From Cyanoderma ruficeps (Eukaryota; Chordata; Aves; Passeriformes; Timaliidae): a DNA stretch of 64,000 nucleotides. Both the position numbers and the translations under genes were made by a program. Of the stretch, positions 37,588-48,855 are shown in pieces; position 1 is the first letter of the stretch, and every line of letters starts with the position of its first letter. The notes beneath the pieces are model-generated. The model was not told where the DNA came from. It made no database searches and saw only the letters and a list, made by a program, of their open reading frames with translations. The stretch is taken from positions 298,263-362,262 of the forward strand of contig VZDJ01000868.1 of NCBI GenBank assembly GCA_008694505.1. The letters are read 5' to 3'.

Positions 37588-37622
37588 GAGGAGAGGAGAG
37601 GAGAGGNGAGAGGAGAGGAGGC
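37588..37622. repeat. GGAGA pentanucleotide microsatellite with N
   Basis: Short run of (GAGAG)n with one N at 37,607; all purine on the plus strand. Assembly length may be unreliable. Confidence 0.9.
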
Positions 37623-40600
37623 AGCTCATCCTTCGGGGCTGGCACACAGAGCTGAAGTTCCATCTGTGCCACACTGACCCTGCCAGGGTCACTGACCTGC
37701 AGCAGCCTCAGTGCAGCACCAGCTCTCCTGTAGCCACTGCAGGTGGCATGAGATGTGGCCCTTCCTTTCCTGCAGGGATTTCCAAGGTCACTTGAAGACA
37801 TGCAGAGAAAGAACCTGTCCCTCCTGCCTGCTGGGATAACACCCATTCTGACCTCTCAGCCTTCACAGGAAGAGAAGTTGCTCACAGTAACATTCAGCAT
37901 TCCACTCCTGTTAGTAGAAATAAGGAGCCTTTACTCACCACTGCATGAGTTCCTCAAGACCTTCGTATTTACATATTTTTGTTCAAACTGGAATCTTATG
38001 CTTTACGTAAAACAAGTCTTAAACTTTATTGAAATAAGAGTTAATCATAAAGCAAGAAAGTCCAATGATCAGTAGGGTTTTCCCAAAAGGATCACTGACA
38101 GATAAAAATCTAGAATCCAAAGTTTCAAAATTTTGGAGGAAAACAGGGCTGGCTACTTCAAATGATGATGGAATAAACCATTCCTTCTGCTTAGTGTTTA
38201 AAGGCAGCTGACATCTCAGCTACAGAATAGTTGAAATAAATATTAACAGAATTCACATGAATACAATCAGAAGATTTCTTTTGATGGAAGCCATTATATT
38301 TTTTACTCATTTTATGGAATCATAAAAATATTTAGTTTGCAAAAATATTTCAGAAAGCAAAAAGCCAGTGACAGTGCTAGGTTTTTTGGAAGACTTGGGT
38401 ATCTAATTGTCATAAACAATGCTGACAAGACACTGCCCTTCAGATAGGATGGAACAACAATGTCATGTAACTTACCTGGCCATAGTTAATAGTGGAGCTA
38501 AGTATAATCAAGGCTAATCATTCAGCAAGAGCCCAGGGCCAAGAGGTTTCTGATTCCAAACCAAAAATTCCTTGCAAAATACTTGTGTTTCCAAGTAAAA
38601 AAATGAACAAACTATGAAATGGGCTCCCATATTGCAAAAATGCCTATTTTTTTTCTTCTGCTGTAATTAAAGATAGGAAATGGGAATAAGGTTTCGGACT
38701 CTAAATTATTCACTTTGAATAATTCTTTCAAGCCTAAGCAATTATGCTAGATGTTAATTTTAATCAAATTACATGTAGTATGTTAATATGAGTATAAATC
38801 CTACATTCCTTGACAAACACCAAGATTATATTAATATTACATAATTATATTAATGGGGAATATGAGCAATATAAGCTGCTCACATTTATGACATAAATGT
38901 GGTAAATATAAAGTGAAATTCAACTTGGCAAAGTAAAATTTAATTTCAGAAAAATAACTCCTGTCCTCTTTAAAGCTGGCAAAAATTCCAGATTTTTAAT
39001 TACAGGAGTTGCATGATTCTAAAAAGAATTCATGCAACATATTTTAGTGTTGGGTGCTACAGTTCTTGCTTTTATTTTACTAAAATATATGACTTTAAAA
39101 GGCGTATGATTATTTAAAGACCTGTGTGGCACAGAAGCCATAGCATGGGAAGGCTGAATCCATGCTGGTTGTCTGCAAAAGACAAGGACAGGGAAGTGTA
39201 ACTTGGCACAGAAGCCTGTTGCTCCCTGTCAGAGAAACAGCTGCTGACAGTAACCACAGCCAACACAGCTGGCATTTATGTTGGGTGACACAGTACAGCT
39301 GATAGTGGGTCAGGATTTTCCATTTAGAAAGGGGCTATTCCCCATCAGCATGAATGTTCTGGGACCTTTAGAAAGGCTTAGTAGCTGGAAGTATTTATGT
39401 GACTGAGTCCTGTGCAGGGCTTATGGACCATTTACATTTAATTGAAGTTATCAAGAGATCATTTGCATCTATGGTAGGGTCTAGACCACATGGGAATTAC
39501 TTTTCTCCTTCATTAATAAACTGAAATAAACACCACTTAACCCATCTCAGGATGTCACTGATAAAGTCTGAGGCTCCCATTTACTTCTCTTTTATGGAAG
39601 TTGAAGACTGTGGGACTCCTGATTAAGCTGTCTCTTGTACATAGCTGTGCAAGTTGAGATGCTGTTTCCACTGGATATGCAAAAAGTGGTGCCAGTGTTT
39701 AATGGAAGACAATCCATATAAATGTATATGTCCCTATTAAGAGGAAATGCTGTATGTTCAAATTGTGGGAAATGCTGCAGGAAAAGCTCAGATCTTGTGA
39801 TGTATCAACTGCAAACAGTCCTAAGGAAGGTGCTTTGCCCCAGTGCCCCTTGCCTATTTGTTTGTGGGCTCAGAGCTGCACAGTGAAATCTCCCTTGCAG
39901 CACTGAAATACCTCTAAGTCCTTGGATCTACATCTTCTGATCACATCCATCTGGTGGGGGAACGTCTGAATGTGTGACATATCAAATTTTAAGGGGATTG
40001 AAAACCTTTCCAGAAATCTCTTAAAAAACACTCAGAAAGAAAGTCAAAGCATGCAGCTCTTCAGTTTCCATAGCTCAGCTACTGGTGCTGCTATAGCATC
40101 AGGTGTCTGAGAGCTGACTGTGAACTGACACAAGAACTACAGCCTTTATGTGAGGGCAGCCAAAGATACACGGGCTGTTTCAGACTGCTGCAGTACTCTC
40201 TACTGATGCCATACACTGGTGTTGAAAAAATGCCCTACATTAAATCAGTGTTCATAAAAATGAAATATTATAAATTTTTCGTGTTTAAGGCATTGGCATT
40301 TGTTTTGAAAAATTGAGTTTTTATGGTTGTGCTTTCATAACACCCCATATTATCTTGCTAGCAGCGCAGAAAGGTTTGCAGTGCAGAAAGTTTTGGGAAC
40401 ACACTTGACTCATGTTTTAAAGTGTCTCAAAGCTGGAGTTCTCTGGAAGTGGCTGCCTGTGTGCATATTCTTGCTAGGAGTACACATACACCTGTGTGCA
40501 GCCATCCTGTCTTCATTTTGTTCACACACAAAAAAAGGCCACCGTGTACATTAGACCCTTTGTCCCACTTGCTGAGCCCCTTCATGTCAAAGGGCTTTAC

Positions 40601-41694
40601 ACAAGAAGAAAAAGAGGACATGATATGAAAGTACACATAAACAAACATACCTTGAAGAATCTCTTTTCCTGGTAAGCAAAGTCCTTTTCTCTGACTGCCA
40701 AATCACATTTACAATAGGACTGCAGGTGACTTGAAAGCAAAGCCTGTACTCCCTGGAGCAGAGCCTCAAAAACCTGCACGAACGATTGTGACTTTTAACA
40801 TATTCATTATGCACTTTCCACAATTCTGTGCACCTTGGTGAAGTCCTCTTTAGAATGTGTAAGCTCAACAAATATTGAGTCTGCAGCAAAAGACTTCAGG
40901 GACAGCAGTGCTTTTGCAGAGTCTCAGTGTCTGCCAGCTGGCTGCAGGTGGTTGGTTGCCAGTGCACACACAGCACTGGGAGTCTGTGAGAGCAGGTTCA
41001 ATGTTTTGAAGTGTTCTGTGCTGTCATCAACTTCTCCTTTGCACGTTACTCTCTTTTGCCCCTTATTTTTGCAAACAGGTTGTTCCACTGTAAGTCAGTG
41101 ACATCAACTCTGTTGTAATATTGCTGAACCTGATTTCTCTTCTTGGGAAGGATTCCTGGTAACTTCAATTGGTGTCTTCATTGTGGGGAACTTCTGATCA
41201 CATAAATCATGCCTGATGCATGAAACCCCCACATGATGGCTAAACAACTCAGAATGAGGAGACTCCTCTGCACAGAGATTTGCCAAGTTGAATTTTACAG
41301 CCATTGAGGTGCACAAACATGAATGCAAAGGACACGTAGTGATGGAGGGAGCATAAAGCTGCTCCTGTCAGAGGGAAGTCCGATCTAGTTAGGGCTGAGA
41401 GGAGAGAAAACCAGACATTGTTGTTCCTGGAACATGCTACAAAATGTTTTTTTTCTACAAATTTGTCTGCAATGTTTATATTCAATAAAAACACAGACTG
41501 TGTCTTGTAAGTTCACAATGACAGAGATATTCAGATGCCTGCAGATGTAAGTGCACTTGCTTTGTTCTCCTGGGAGCCTGCATTACATTTGAAGGTTGGC
41601 AGAGCCAAAGCAGAAAGCTGTGCCCCACCGTTTCTTTGGAAACTGCTTCTATTTCAGGAGACAAGAGAACTGAAGTCTTGGAGTGGCTACCTAA

Positions 41695-42115
41695 AACACA
41701 GGCTAGACAAAAGTCAGAGAATAAAAGCAGGTATTTATTGAAGGCCTTCAATAAGTGCACCTTGGGCAGTCAAAAGCCTCCAAGGGGCTACACCCAAGAT
41801 GGACAATGGTCACATAAGTTTGGTCTGTTTACATATCAGGGGTTAATCCCCCAATTACAGTTTCTGGTAATGATGTAATTTACTCCAAGTTTGTCCCCCC
41901 AGATTCACTGTTGTTTAAATCTCTTGGGGCCTGAGACAATAAAGTGTCCTTGAGTTTCAGGCCTAGAGAGGAATTTTGTCTGAATAAAATGAGAGAACAG
42001 TGGCTGACAGGCTATGGAATTTTAGAGTTATACACTAAAGCAGTACAGGATCTGAAAAATATAAAAGTTACATCCTAAAGCATCAGAACCAGAAACAGTT
42101 AACTCACCAAATGCA
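41695..42115 (-). mobile_element. Endogenous retroviral LTR fragment (passerine type)
   Basis: The segment 'gtatttattgaaggccttcaataa', then 'ctacacccaagatggaca', 'tttacatatcaggggttaat' and 'cccccaattacag', reads as the reverse complement of an LTR family I recognise from songbird genomes. The LTR polyadenylation signal is TTTATT at 41,734-41,739 (AATAAA on the minus strand). No flanking gag, pol or env sequence is seen, so it is a solo or truncated LTR. Ends are approximate and the family name is not certain. Confidence 0.65.
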
Positions 42116-45100
42116 AAGAATTGATGTTCTGGAAGGAAGATGGCCCTGCTGAGGTAAATACTTACCTTCTTTCCTGTTGGGGACAAAAGAAAGAGTCTGC
42201 TTGTCTGACCAAAGTATCAGTCACTGATTATCTCATCCAAAATTCTCTTCAATGTTAGCAGCAGGAGGTCAATGACAGACATGTTGCAATTGCCAATACA
42301 TTTTCTCAAACTGTCCTCCCACATACTTTGTATAATGATAGATAATTTATTTTCTATTCATGTCCATGAACAGAAAGTGAGGTGGAGTTAAAAATCAGGT
42401 GGACTGTTCTCTGCCAGGTGCCAGACTCTCAGTTTCCTGTTTCAAATAGCCATTCCTTGAGCTTTTTGTGGTATTTTGGAAGTCTTATTGGTTGCAGGGA
42501 ATAATAAAACCATTGATAAGAAAGCAGTTTGTGTCCTCATCTTTCCTAAACCATGAGACCATAAGCAAAGCTATGCCTCTCCAATTTCATTGCTTTTCTG
42601 GAAGGGTATTTATTTTAGGCCTCTCTTCTGAACCATTTTGAAGTCTGGATAAAAATTAATGCCTAAAACTATTCACTGTTCTTGATATCATAAGAGTAAA
42701 GTAAAGTAAATTCTTCAGTAGAGTATACCCTGTGATAAATAATGCCCTGGTAATTATGGGTGGGGATTTTCACGCGGTGACTGATGATGCCTTGGAAAAG
42801 AGCCATGGCACTGTGCATTCAGCAGCTAAGCTATCTAAATCCTTGCAGGCCTCATTTATGCTTTTGGGAATATAGGACAGGTGTGGCAATTACTAAACCT
42901 GGATACTTGAGAATTCACCTCTTATTCCCAGGTGTGGGCCAATAATTCTCGCTCAGACTTGTTCAGTTCTAACAGGTCTCTTTTGAACCAGATTTTATAT
43001 GTGCACATATGCTCACACAATAAATAGCATTTTCCTTTCAATCCATTTATCTATTTTGTTTTTACTCATCTTTAGCCATGCAGCCTTCATCTTAACTAAC
43101 ATTTTACATTCACAGGGCAGCAAACCCCCAAAACGATCAGTGATGGTCTGCAGATCCCCGTCATGTTCCGTTGATACCAGAAGACTTGCAGTTTGCATTG
43201 TTTAGTACAATTATTAAAGAAGCTCGGGTAAAACTCAAGCCAAGCCCCAGTGAAATTCACAACAAAGGCTATACTAGTTTTTATTGGATCACTAGACATC
43301 AGAGCAAAGCCAGAGAACTCTCAAAAACACAAACACATGTTTGTAAAATCCTTTTAAAAAACTGTAAAGGAGTACACTGTTCATTCTTTTTGTTATATGA
43401 TCTTCCAGAAATCTGAACACTTTGGGTTGAAACACCTAGAAGCCCCCTCACAGACCAGGCATTCTTCAGGGACATATTTGATAATTTTAAACTCAAATAC
43501 CTACAAGAAAGCTTCTAATTCCATATTCTGATATTTCCATAGAAGGTCACAGTAATCTCAGTGGCTTCATTCTCTTCAAAGGGTCTTGTGGCTTCTGAAC
43601 ACTATTGTACATCTGGTCATCTTTATATACCTAAAATACATTGGTCATCTCCTAAGCAGTCCTCTGGAATGCAGTGAAGAGATGGGATGAGATATGCTAC
43701 ATTTTGAAATAGCACACATTTTTGTGACAGTATTTTTATTGTGCAAAGAATTGTCACAAAGGTAACAAAATGTCCCTTTACCTTCAAATCCCTCAAGAAG
43801 CCATGGCTGTAATGGCACACTTCTCAGGTCAAAGTATCACCTGGTGAAATGGAACATTGGTATTGGAGAACCTGAGCTGGCTTGGACTGAAGAACAAATT
43901 CCTGACAACAGGGCAGCACAAACTGAGTAAGGGTTCCATTAAATTTACAATCAACAGTATTTTGTAGCCATGAAAGAGAAGACTCTGATATGTGACTCCG
44001 GAAGAACCCAACCTACTAACCAGAATACCATACAAAAAAGTGAAACTTGCAAAAATGGGCACACCTTTATCTGTGCAGTTTGCTGATTCTCAAGGTGCTT
44101 GCTAACAGTTTCTGATTTAAAAAATTACCTTCCTGATAACAGCATGAAACAAAACTATGGCAATTGGGAAATCAAATCTCAGGGCACCACTACTGCAGAC
44201 TCTACCTAGATCAAACCAGTTCATCAAGCTTGAAGCACCAAACCTCTCATTCCCCTCAGAGCTGTAGAGGGAAACGTGAACAGCAGTAGCTGGAGAAGCA
44301 GGGCACAGAACGCCTCTAGAAGTGACAGCTTGGGTTTTTTGTAAAAGCTTACAAATCATCACTGCATTACTTTTCTACTATATCATGTGCACATCTTATT
44401 GATCTATTAGTTTTTCCAGACACTGTAAGACTTCTGTGTTAGCCTGGCTCCTTTTGCTATCACCCACTAGCCTGGTAAGTTGTGGGGAACAGCTGTCTCT
44501 TACAGGGGTTTTTGTCCTCCATTTGAGAACCACTGCGATTAGTTTGAACATGTAATTGAGTTATTGATTTTCAGAAACCAGTTTAAGTAACTCTAGATAG
44601 CTAGATAACCTGGATATTTTGATAACTGCAAATGAAGGGGAGTAGTTCTGGAAGATGCAGAACTACAAACTAGTTACAAGGCTTATAAACTGCATAGAGA
44701 GAAAGAACAAAGGCACTCGATTTTTCCTGCAAATGAACTCCAGGCAATGTGACAATAAAATGGATGTTTGCTATTAGAACAGATTGGTTTCTTTCTTTAC
44801 TTAGTATTTGCTAGAGCAAAGGCACTGTAATTTTCCAAGGCTGTAGTGAGTCAGTGCTAGAATTAGCAGGATGATACTGAAATAGCAATCAAATCTTCCC
44901 TCTCCTTTCTCCTCACCTAGTCAAAGAGGCTCTCTCTGACAAATCAGCTATTAATAGATAAGTTTCTGTCATTTAAATTATTAAATCATAGTGAAAAACT
45001 GAACTCTGTGCTTAAAAAATATAAGCTTTTTCAAACAAATAGGCAGAGCTATTCATATTGTTTTTTCTCTCTGTGTTTAATTTGTTTAATATAGGCAGAG

Positions 45101-47916
45101 TCCTGAGAAAAGAAACTCAGCAATCATTTTTCTTTCTGAAGCTTTAATAGCCTCAGCTCTGCAAAATTCAGATTTCTAACAATAGGATTTTGGTCTTGGT
45201 GCAGGTCAGTCCTGAACACGAAAAGTAATTATTGTAATAACAAAATGCAGGGTTGTTAAGAGAAGGGAGATCTGCAATAATAAGATTACGGACTCTATTA
45301 CAGACTTTGTATTTCTGGGATATTCCTGAATGAATGCCATCTGCTTGGTGATCATAAGGAATGTAATCATATGGAGAGAATCTTTCCAGTTTTGAGTAAA
45401 TCTAGGTTAAGATTACCAAGAAGAGGGGTAGCAGTTACCAAGAAAAAGTTATATTTGGGTATAATTCAGTGTATTTCCCCTTAAATACATCTGAGTGTTC
45501 CTCGCAGCCTGGAAGTATGTGTTTTTACCTAAGGGGCCTATTTATTTCCACCTGTAAACTACATATACAAATATAATTATTCTTCTCTCTTCTAAATCAC
45601 AGGAGAGAAATCAGTGATCTCTTCTCTAGAATTCAAAGGCATGGCTGTTAGAACAGAGTGAAAAAGTACACAGCAGCATCATGTGTGAAGAGTAAACTTG
45701 TAGCTGAAATGTGCAAGTCTGGAGAAAAAAAAAATCTAGTTAAGGTTTACCCATGAGAGAAACAGAGGCAAATACTCAGGGAAAGAAGCATTTTTTTAAT
45801 GTGTAGGTTTTAGTCCAGGAGTTTGTAGGATTTTTACTTTAAGACAAAGAAATAATTGCCCATGAAGACAGAGGAAATGCGTGAACAATGGAGTCAGACA
45901 CAACAGAAACTATTCCAAGGGCAACAAAGTAGTTTTTGCTCTAAGTGAAAGGCACCAGGGAACTTTTTAATGTTTTTGTGTTAAGGAAACATACTGTGTG
46001 GGCAGTAAACAGGGACATTTGTCCCAACAGGCTCCCCTCCCCTTTATACCTTCTGACTCCAGTTCCACTGTTTCTATTTCCTCAATGGTCTTTCTGCCTC
46101 TAAATGTGAATTGCTGCAGATCACCTGAAGACACTGATCGTCACTGTAATTTCTTTCCAGGACTAAAGTCTTTGAACAATCATGAGACTGGATAATGCAT
46201 GTGAAAATAAGACACTATTACAGCATTACCTACAGTCCTCTGGGTAACTGGTTGCTGTAGAAACACACCCAGAATCACTGAAAGGGGCTCTGTCCCAGCA
46301 GGGATCAGCCTGCCTGTGACACCCGACTCCAGAGCACTGCTCACTGAGCACAACTTGTACACAGGCAGGTAAAATGTGTATTGCAGTACCACATCCCAGT
46401 TGTCCATGTATTTCCGTGCTTACTTTTTAGATTGCTTCCATGATATTCTGTTTTTATTGTAACACTGCAGGGAAAAAAATCCTGCAAAAACTGACGTACA
46501 CTGTGTGATGGTTTCCTTTAAAAGGATAAAATGCTAACGCAGCACTGGGGTGTCTTCCATGCAGGGAATTATGTGTGAGCTTTAGGGTTTAAAATAGTCA
46601 CACTCTGTGAGAATAAGTTTGTCTCTACATTTTATTTTCTTCAGCTATCTTTGATGAGGATTAATGAATGAATGGTCATAAAGTGCTCTAAAATCCTACA
46701 AAAGCATACTAAGAGCACACATTTACTTAACTATTGTGAGCAAAAGATAATGTTTAAAGCTTACCTGGAATTTCACTTTAGCTATAGATGGATGAGTCAT
46801 TGTCACAGAAAATGTAACAGTTTTAATTAAGAATCAGAAAAACATTAGAGAAGTTAAAGCAAACACTTGATGACTGACAAGGAAAAGTACCTTTGTGGTA
46901 AATGAGCTGAGTAAAACTGTTTGCCCAGACTAACCCTCACAATTTTTCTGCAAATATGGTTTATTTTCCACAGGGCTTTACAAAAACAAAACCCCTCCAC
47001 AACATCAGACAGTTGTAAAAATGGTAAATATAAATAATTGTAACTAAATTACTGAGCTCGGCAACTGTATTTACAAATCTAATCCTTCGCAGGTCTTTTG
47101 CAGACATAAAACATTTTCAAGCAGGTCTATGTGCTAAACCATAATAGCATAGATCCTTAACACTTTTTTCCTCTGCATTAAAAAAAAAAAAATTCCCACT
47201 TTTCCAACAGTATTGTTTTCACTGCCTGCACACTTGAACTTGTTCCAAACTTGCCTACCTTACAAACAGATGATTTTCAGATCTGCCCACTGCAAACACA
47301 CACACACCTGTGCATTGAAGTGTACATTTCCCACTCAGGGAGCTGCAAACACACCTTGCTCACACACAGCTTGAGACGTGAGTATATGTGTGTGTATATA
47401 TATATATATATAGTAAGTATATATATATAGTAAGTATATGCTTGTTTGCGCAGAACTAAAGTGATATAAACCAAAGTGTCTGGAAACTATTAAGGGCAAA
47501 AGAACTTTTTTCCACAAAAAGTGATGTATTTTGTAACAACAAACATACCAGTGAAATGGTGCATAATCTTCCTGTGACATTTAACTCTATGATCCAGATG
47601 TTTCCTCGTCTGCCGGCATTTAGGATTTTTTTTTCTAATAGTAAGTTAGAAAAGAAAAATCAACAAGAAATCTAGAAATTTGCCATAATCTCTGTTGTCA
47701 AGAGAACTGTTGATACTTTTTTGGGACGTCTTTGGCATTCCTTCCCCTTGATCTCACAACATTCTACAGAGGCAAACCACACGGCAGCTAGGATCGAGAT
47801 GGGAACACACTGCTAGGTGTTAATTAGCAGCCTGGGAACAATTAGGAGATGCCAATCAGTACAGAAACACACCACCATTAACTCCGATGCCCCGCGGGGC
47901 ACTGGCCAACTTCACC
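42116..47916. other. Intergenic DNA upstream of CEBPG
   Basis: No gene is supported. The sequence is AT-rich with a TA microsatellite at 47.39 kb. No clear transposon is recognised apart from the CR1 end at 47.9 kb. Confidence 0.5.
47387..47445. repeat. TA/TG dinucleotide microsatellite
   Basis: Alternating TG then TA units with 'tagtaagtatat' interruptions repeated twice. Confidence 0.9.
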
Positions 47917-47992
47917 AGACTCACAGAACATTCTGAGTTGGAGGAGACCCGCAGGGCTCACGGAGTCCAGCCCTTAGGAGGACCGGACCCAC
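47917..47992 (-). mobile_element. CR1 3' end fragment at the edge of the CEBPG CpG island
   Basis: 'actcacagaacattctgagttggaggagacc' followed by 'cacggagtccagccctta' matches the reverse complement of the CR1 3' terminus (recalled 'tcacagaat...tgagttggaagggacc ... tcgagtccaactcct'). Only the last 70-80 bases are present. It abuts the GC-rich island. Confidence 0.75.
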
Positions 47993-48392
47993 GATCTGTG
48001 CCGGGTCCGCCCAGGAAAGCGCCCGGCCCGGCGCGGGCACACCGAACTGCGCTGTCCCTGCCGCCGGGCCCGGAGCGAGCTCCGCGCTCTGCCCGTGCGG
48101 GGACTCAGCCGGGAAACGCGATTGCGGATTCTCCCCCTCGGCCTGCGGGAGGTGCCGGACCCTCCTCAAGTGCGGGCCGGCTCCCGGTTCCACCGGCACG
48201 GGGACGCGCCCGCCGCGGTCCCCGCCAGCCCCCGGGCGGGGCGGCCTCTCGACCCGGTCCCCCGCCGGAGAGGGAAAGGCGGCTCCCGGGGGACCGGGCA
48301 CAGCCCGGCGACACGAGCGGCCGCGAGAGCGATTTCCTTCAGCGCGGCTGCAGCAGCGCAAGGACACGAACCCTGCGAGAGGCCGCCACAAG

Positions 48393-48525
48393 GCCCCGGC
48401 CGTGGCCGCACTCGGGCTGTGACGGGCTCCAGCTGTGGCCACACTCCGGCCGTTACGGGGCCGCGGCCGTGACAAGGCCACGGCAACATTCAGGCCGTGG
48501 CAAAGCCCCGGCCGTGCCCACTCTC
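48393..48525. repeat. Degenerate GC-rich minisatellite (ggccgtg... units)
   Basis: Imperfect units built on 'cggccgtggc' and 'ctgtggccacactccgg' repeat four or more times at about 25-45-base spacing just upstream of the CEBPG promoter core. The unit border is unclear and copies diverge. Confidence 0.55.
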
Positions 48526-48629
48526 CGGCGCGGCCGCAGCGGGGCTGGAGCCGACCCCGCGGACACGCGCGGCCCCCCCCGCAGACACCCCGGGGCACGG
48601 CCCCGCCCCGCCGCCCCGCGCGGGCGCTG

Positions 48630-48651
48630 ATTGGCGGCGCGCGCTGCCAAT
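48630..48651. promoter_or_regulatory. CEBPG: Inverted pair of CCAAT boxes (NF-Y type)
   Basis: ATTGG at 48,630-48,634 (in CTGATTGGCGG) and CCAAT at 48,647-48,651 face each other about one and a half helical turns apart, upstream of the CARE and GC boxes. The GATTGGC and GCCAATC contexts fit NF-Y. Confidence 0.6.
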
Positions 48652-48661
48652 CCGGCGGCGG

Positions 48662-48669
48662 TTGCATCA
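48662..48669 (-). promoter_or_regulatory. CEBPG: C/EBP-ATF response element (CARE) 1, TGATGCAA
   Basis: TTGCATCA on the plus strand is TGATGCAA on the minus strand, an exact match to the known composite site (consensus TGATGNAA) bound by ATF4 with a C/EBP partner in stress genes. It lies 11 bases after the CCAAT pair and about 110 bases before the end of exon 1. Confidence 0.7.
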
Positions 48670-48734
48670 CCCGGGGGCGGGGCGGCCGCGCGGTGTCGCA
48701 ATCGGCGCCGGCCGCACGCGCACGGTACCGAGCG

Positions 48735-48772
48735 CGGCCCGCCCGGCCCCTCCCGCTGCTCGCGCCGCTCAG
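48735..48772 (+). other. CEBPG: CEBPG non-coding exon 1, 3' end at the splice donor
   Basis: CTCAG|GTAAGCG at 48,768-48,779 is a near-ideal splice donor within the CpG island; exon 1 would end at 48,772. The transcription start is not visible, so the left edge given is only a guess. CEBPG in mammals has a non-coding exon 1 followed by one coding exon. Confidence 0.65.
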
Positions 48773-48847
48773 GTAAGCGCGGGGGGCGCGCGCCGGGGCC
48801 GGGGGGCCTTGGCCGCCCCCGCCCGCCGGGCCCCGCACGGCGGCGCG

Positions 48848-48855
48848 TGATGCAA
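48848..48855 (+). promoter_or_regulatory. CEBPG: C/EBP-ATF response element (CARE) 2, TGATGCAA
   Basis: TGATGCAAT on the plus strand, in the first 80 bases of intron 1 and in opposite orientation to CARE 1, 186 bases away. A related TGAAGTCA half-site (reverse TGACTTCA) follows at 48,891-48,898. Confidence 0.65.

Larger units (their letters stand above)
34816..41690. other. CEBPA-CEBPG intergenic DNA, AT-rich
   Basis: No gene is supported. It contains a TA-rich run near 35,080-35,105, the strong inverted repeat at 36.3 kb, a GGAGA microsatellite at 37.6 kb and a 38-base dispersed pair (37,119 and 40,389). The interval 38.2-39.1 kb is especially AT-rich and repeat-poor. Confidence 0.5.
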
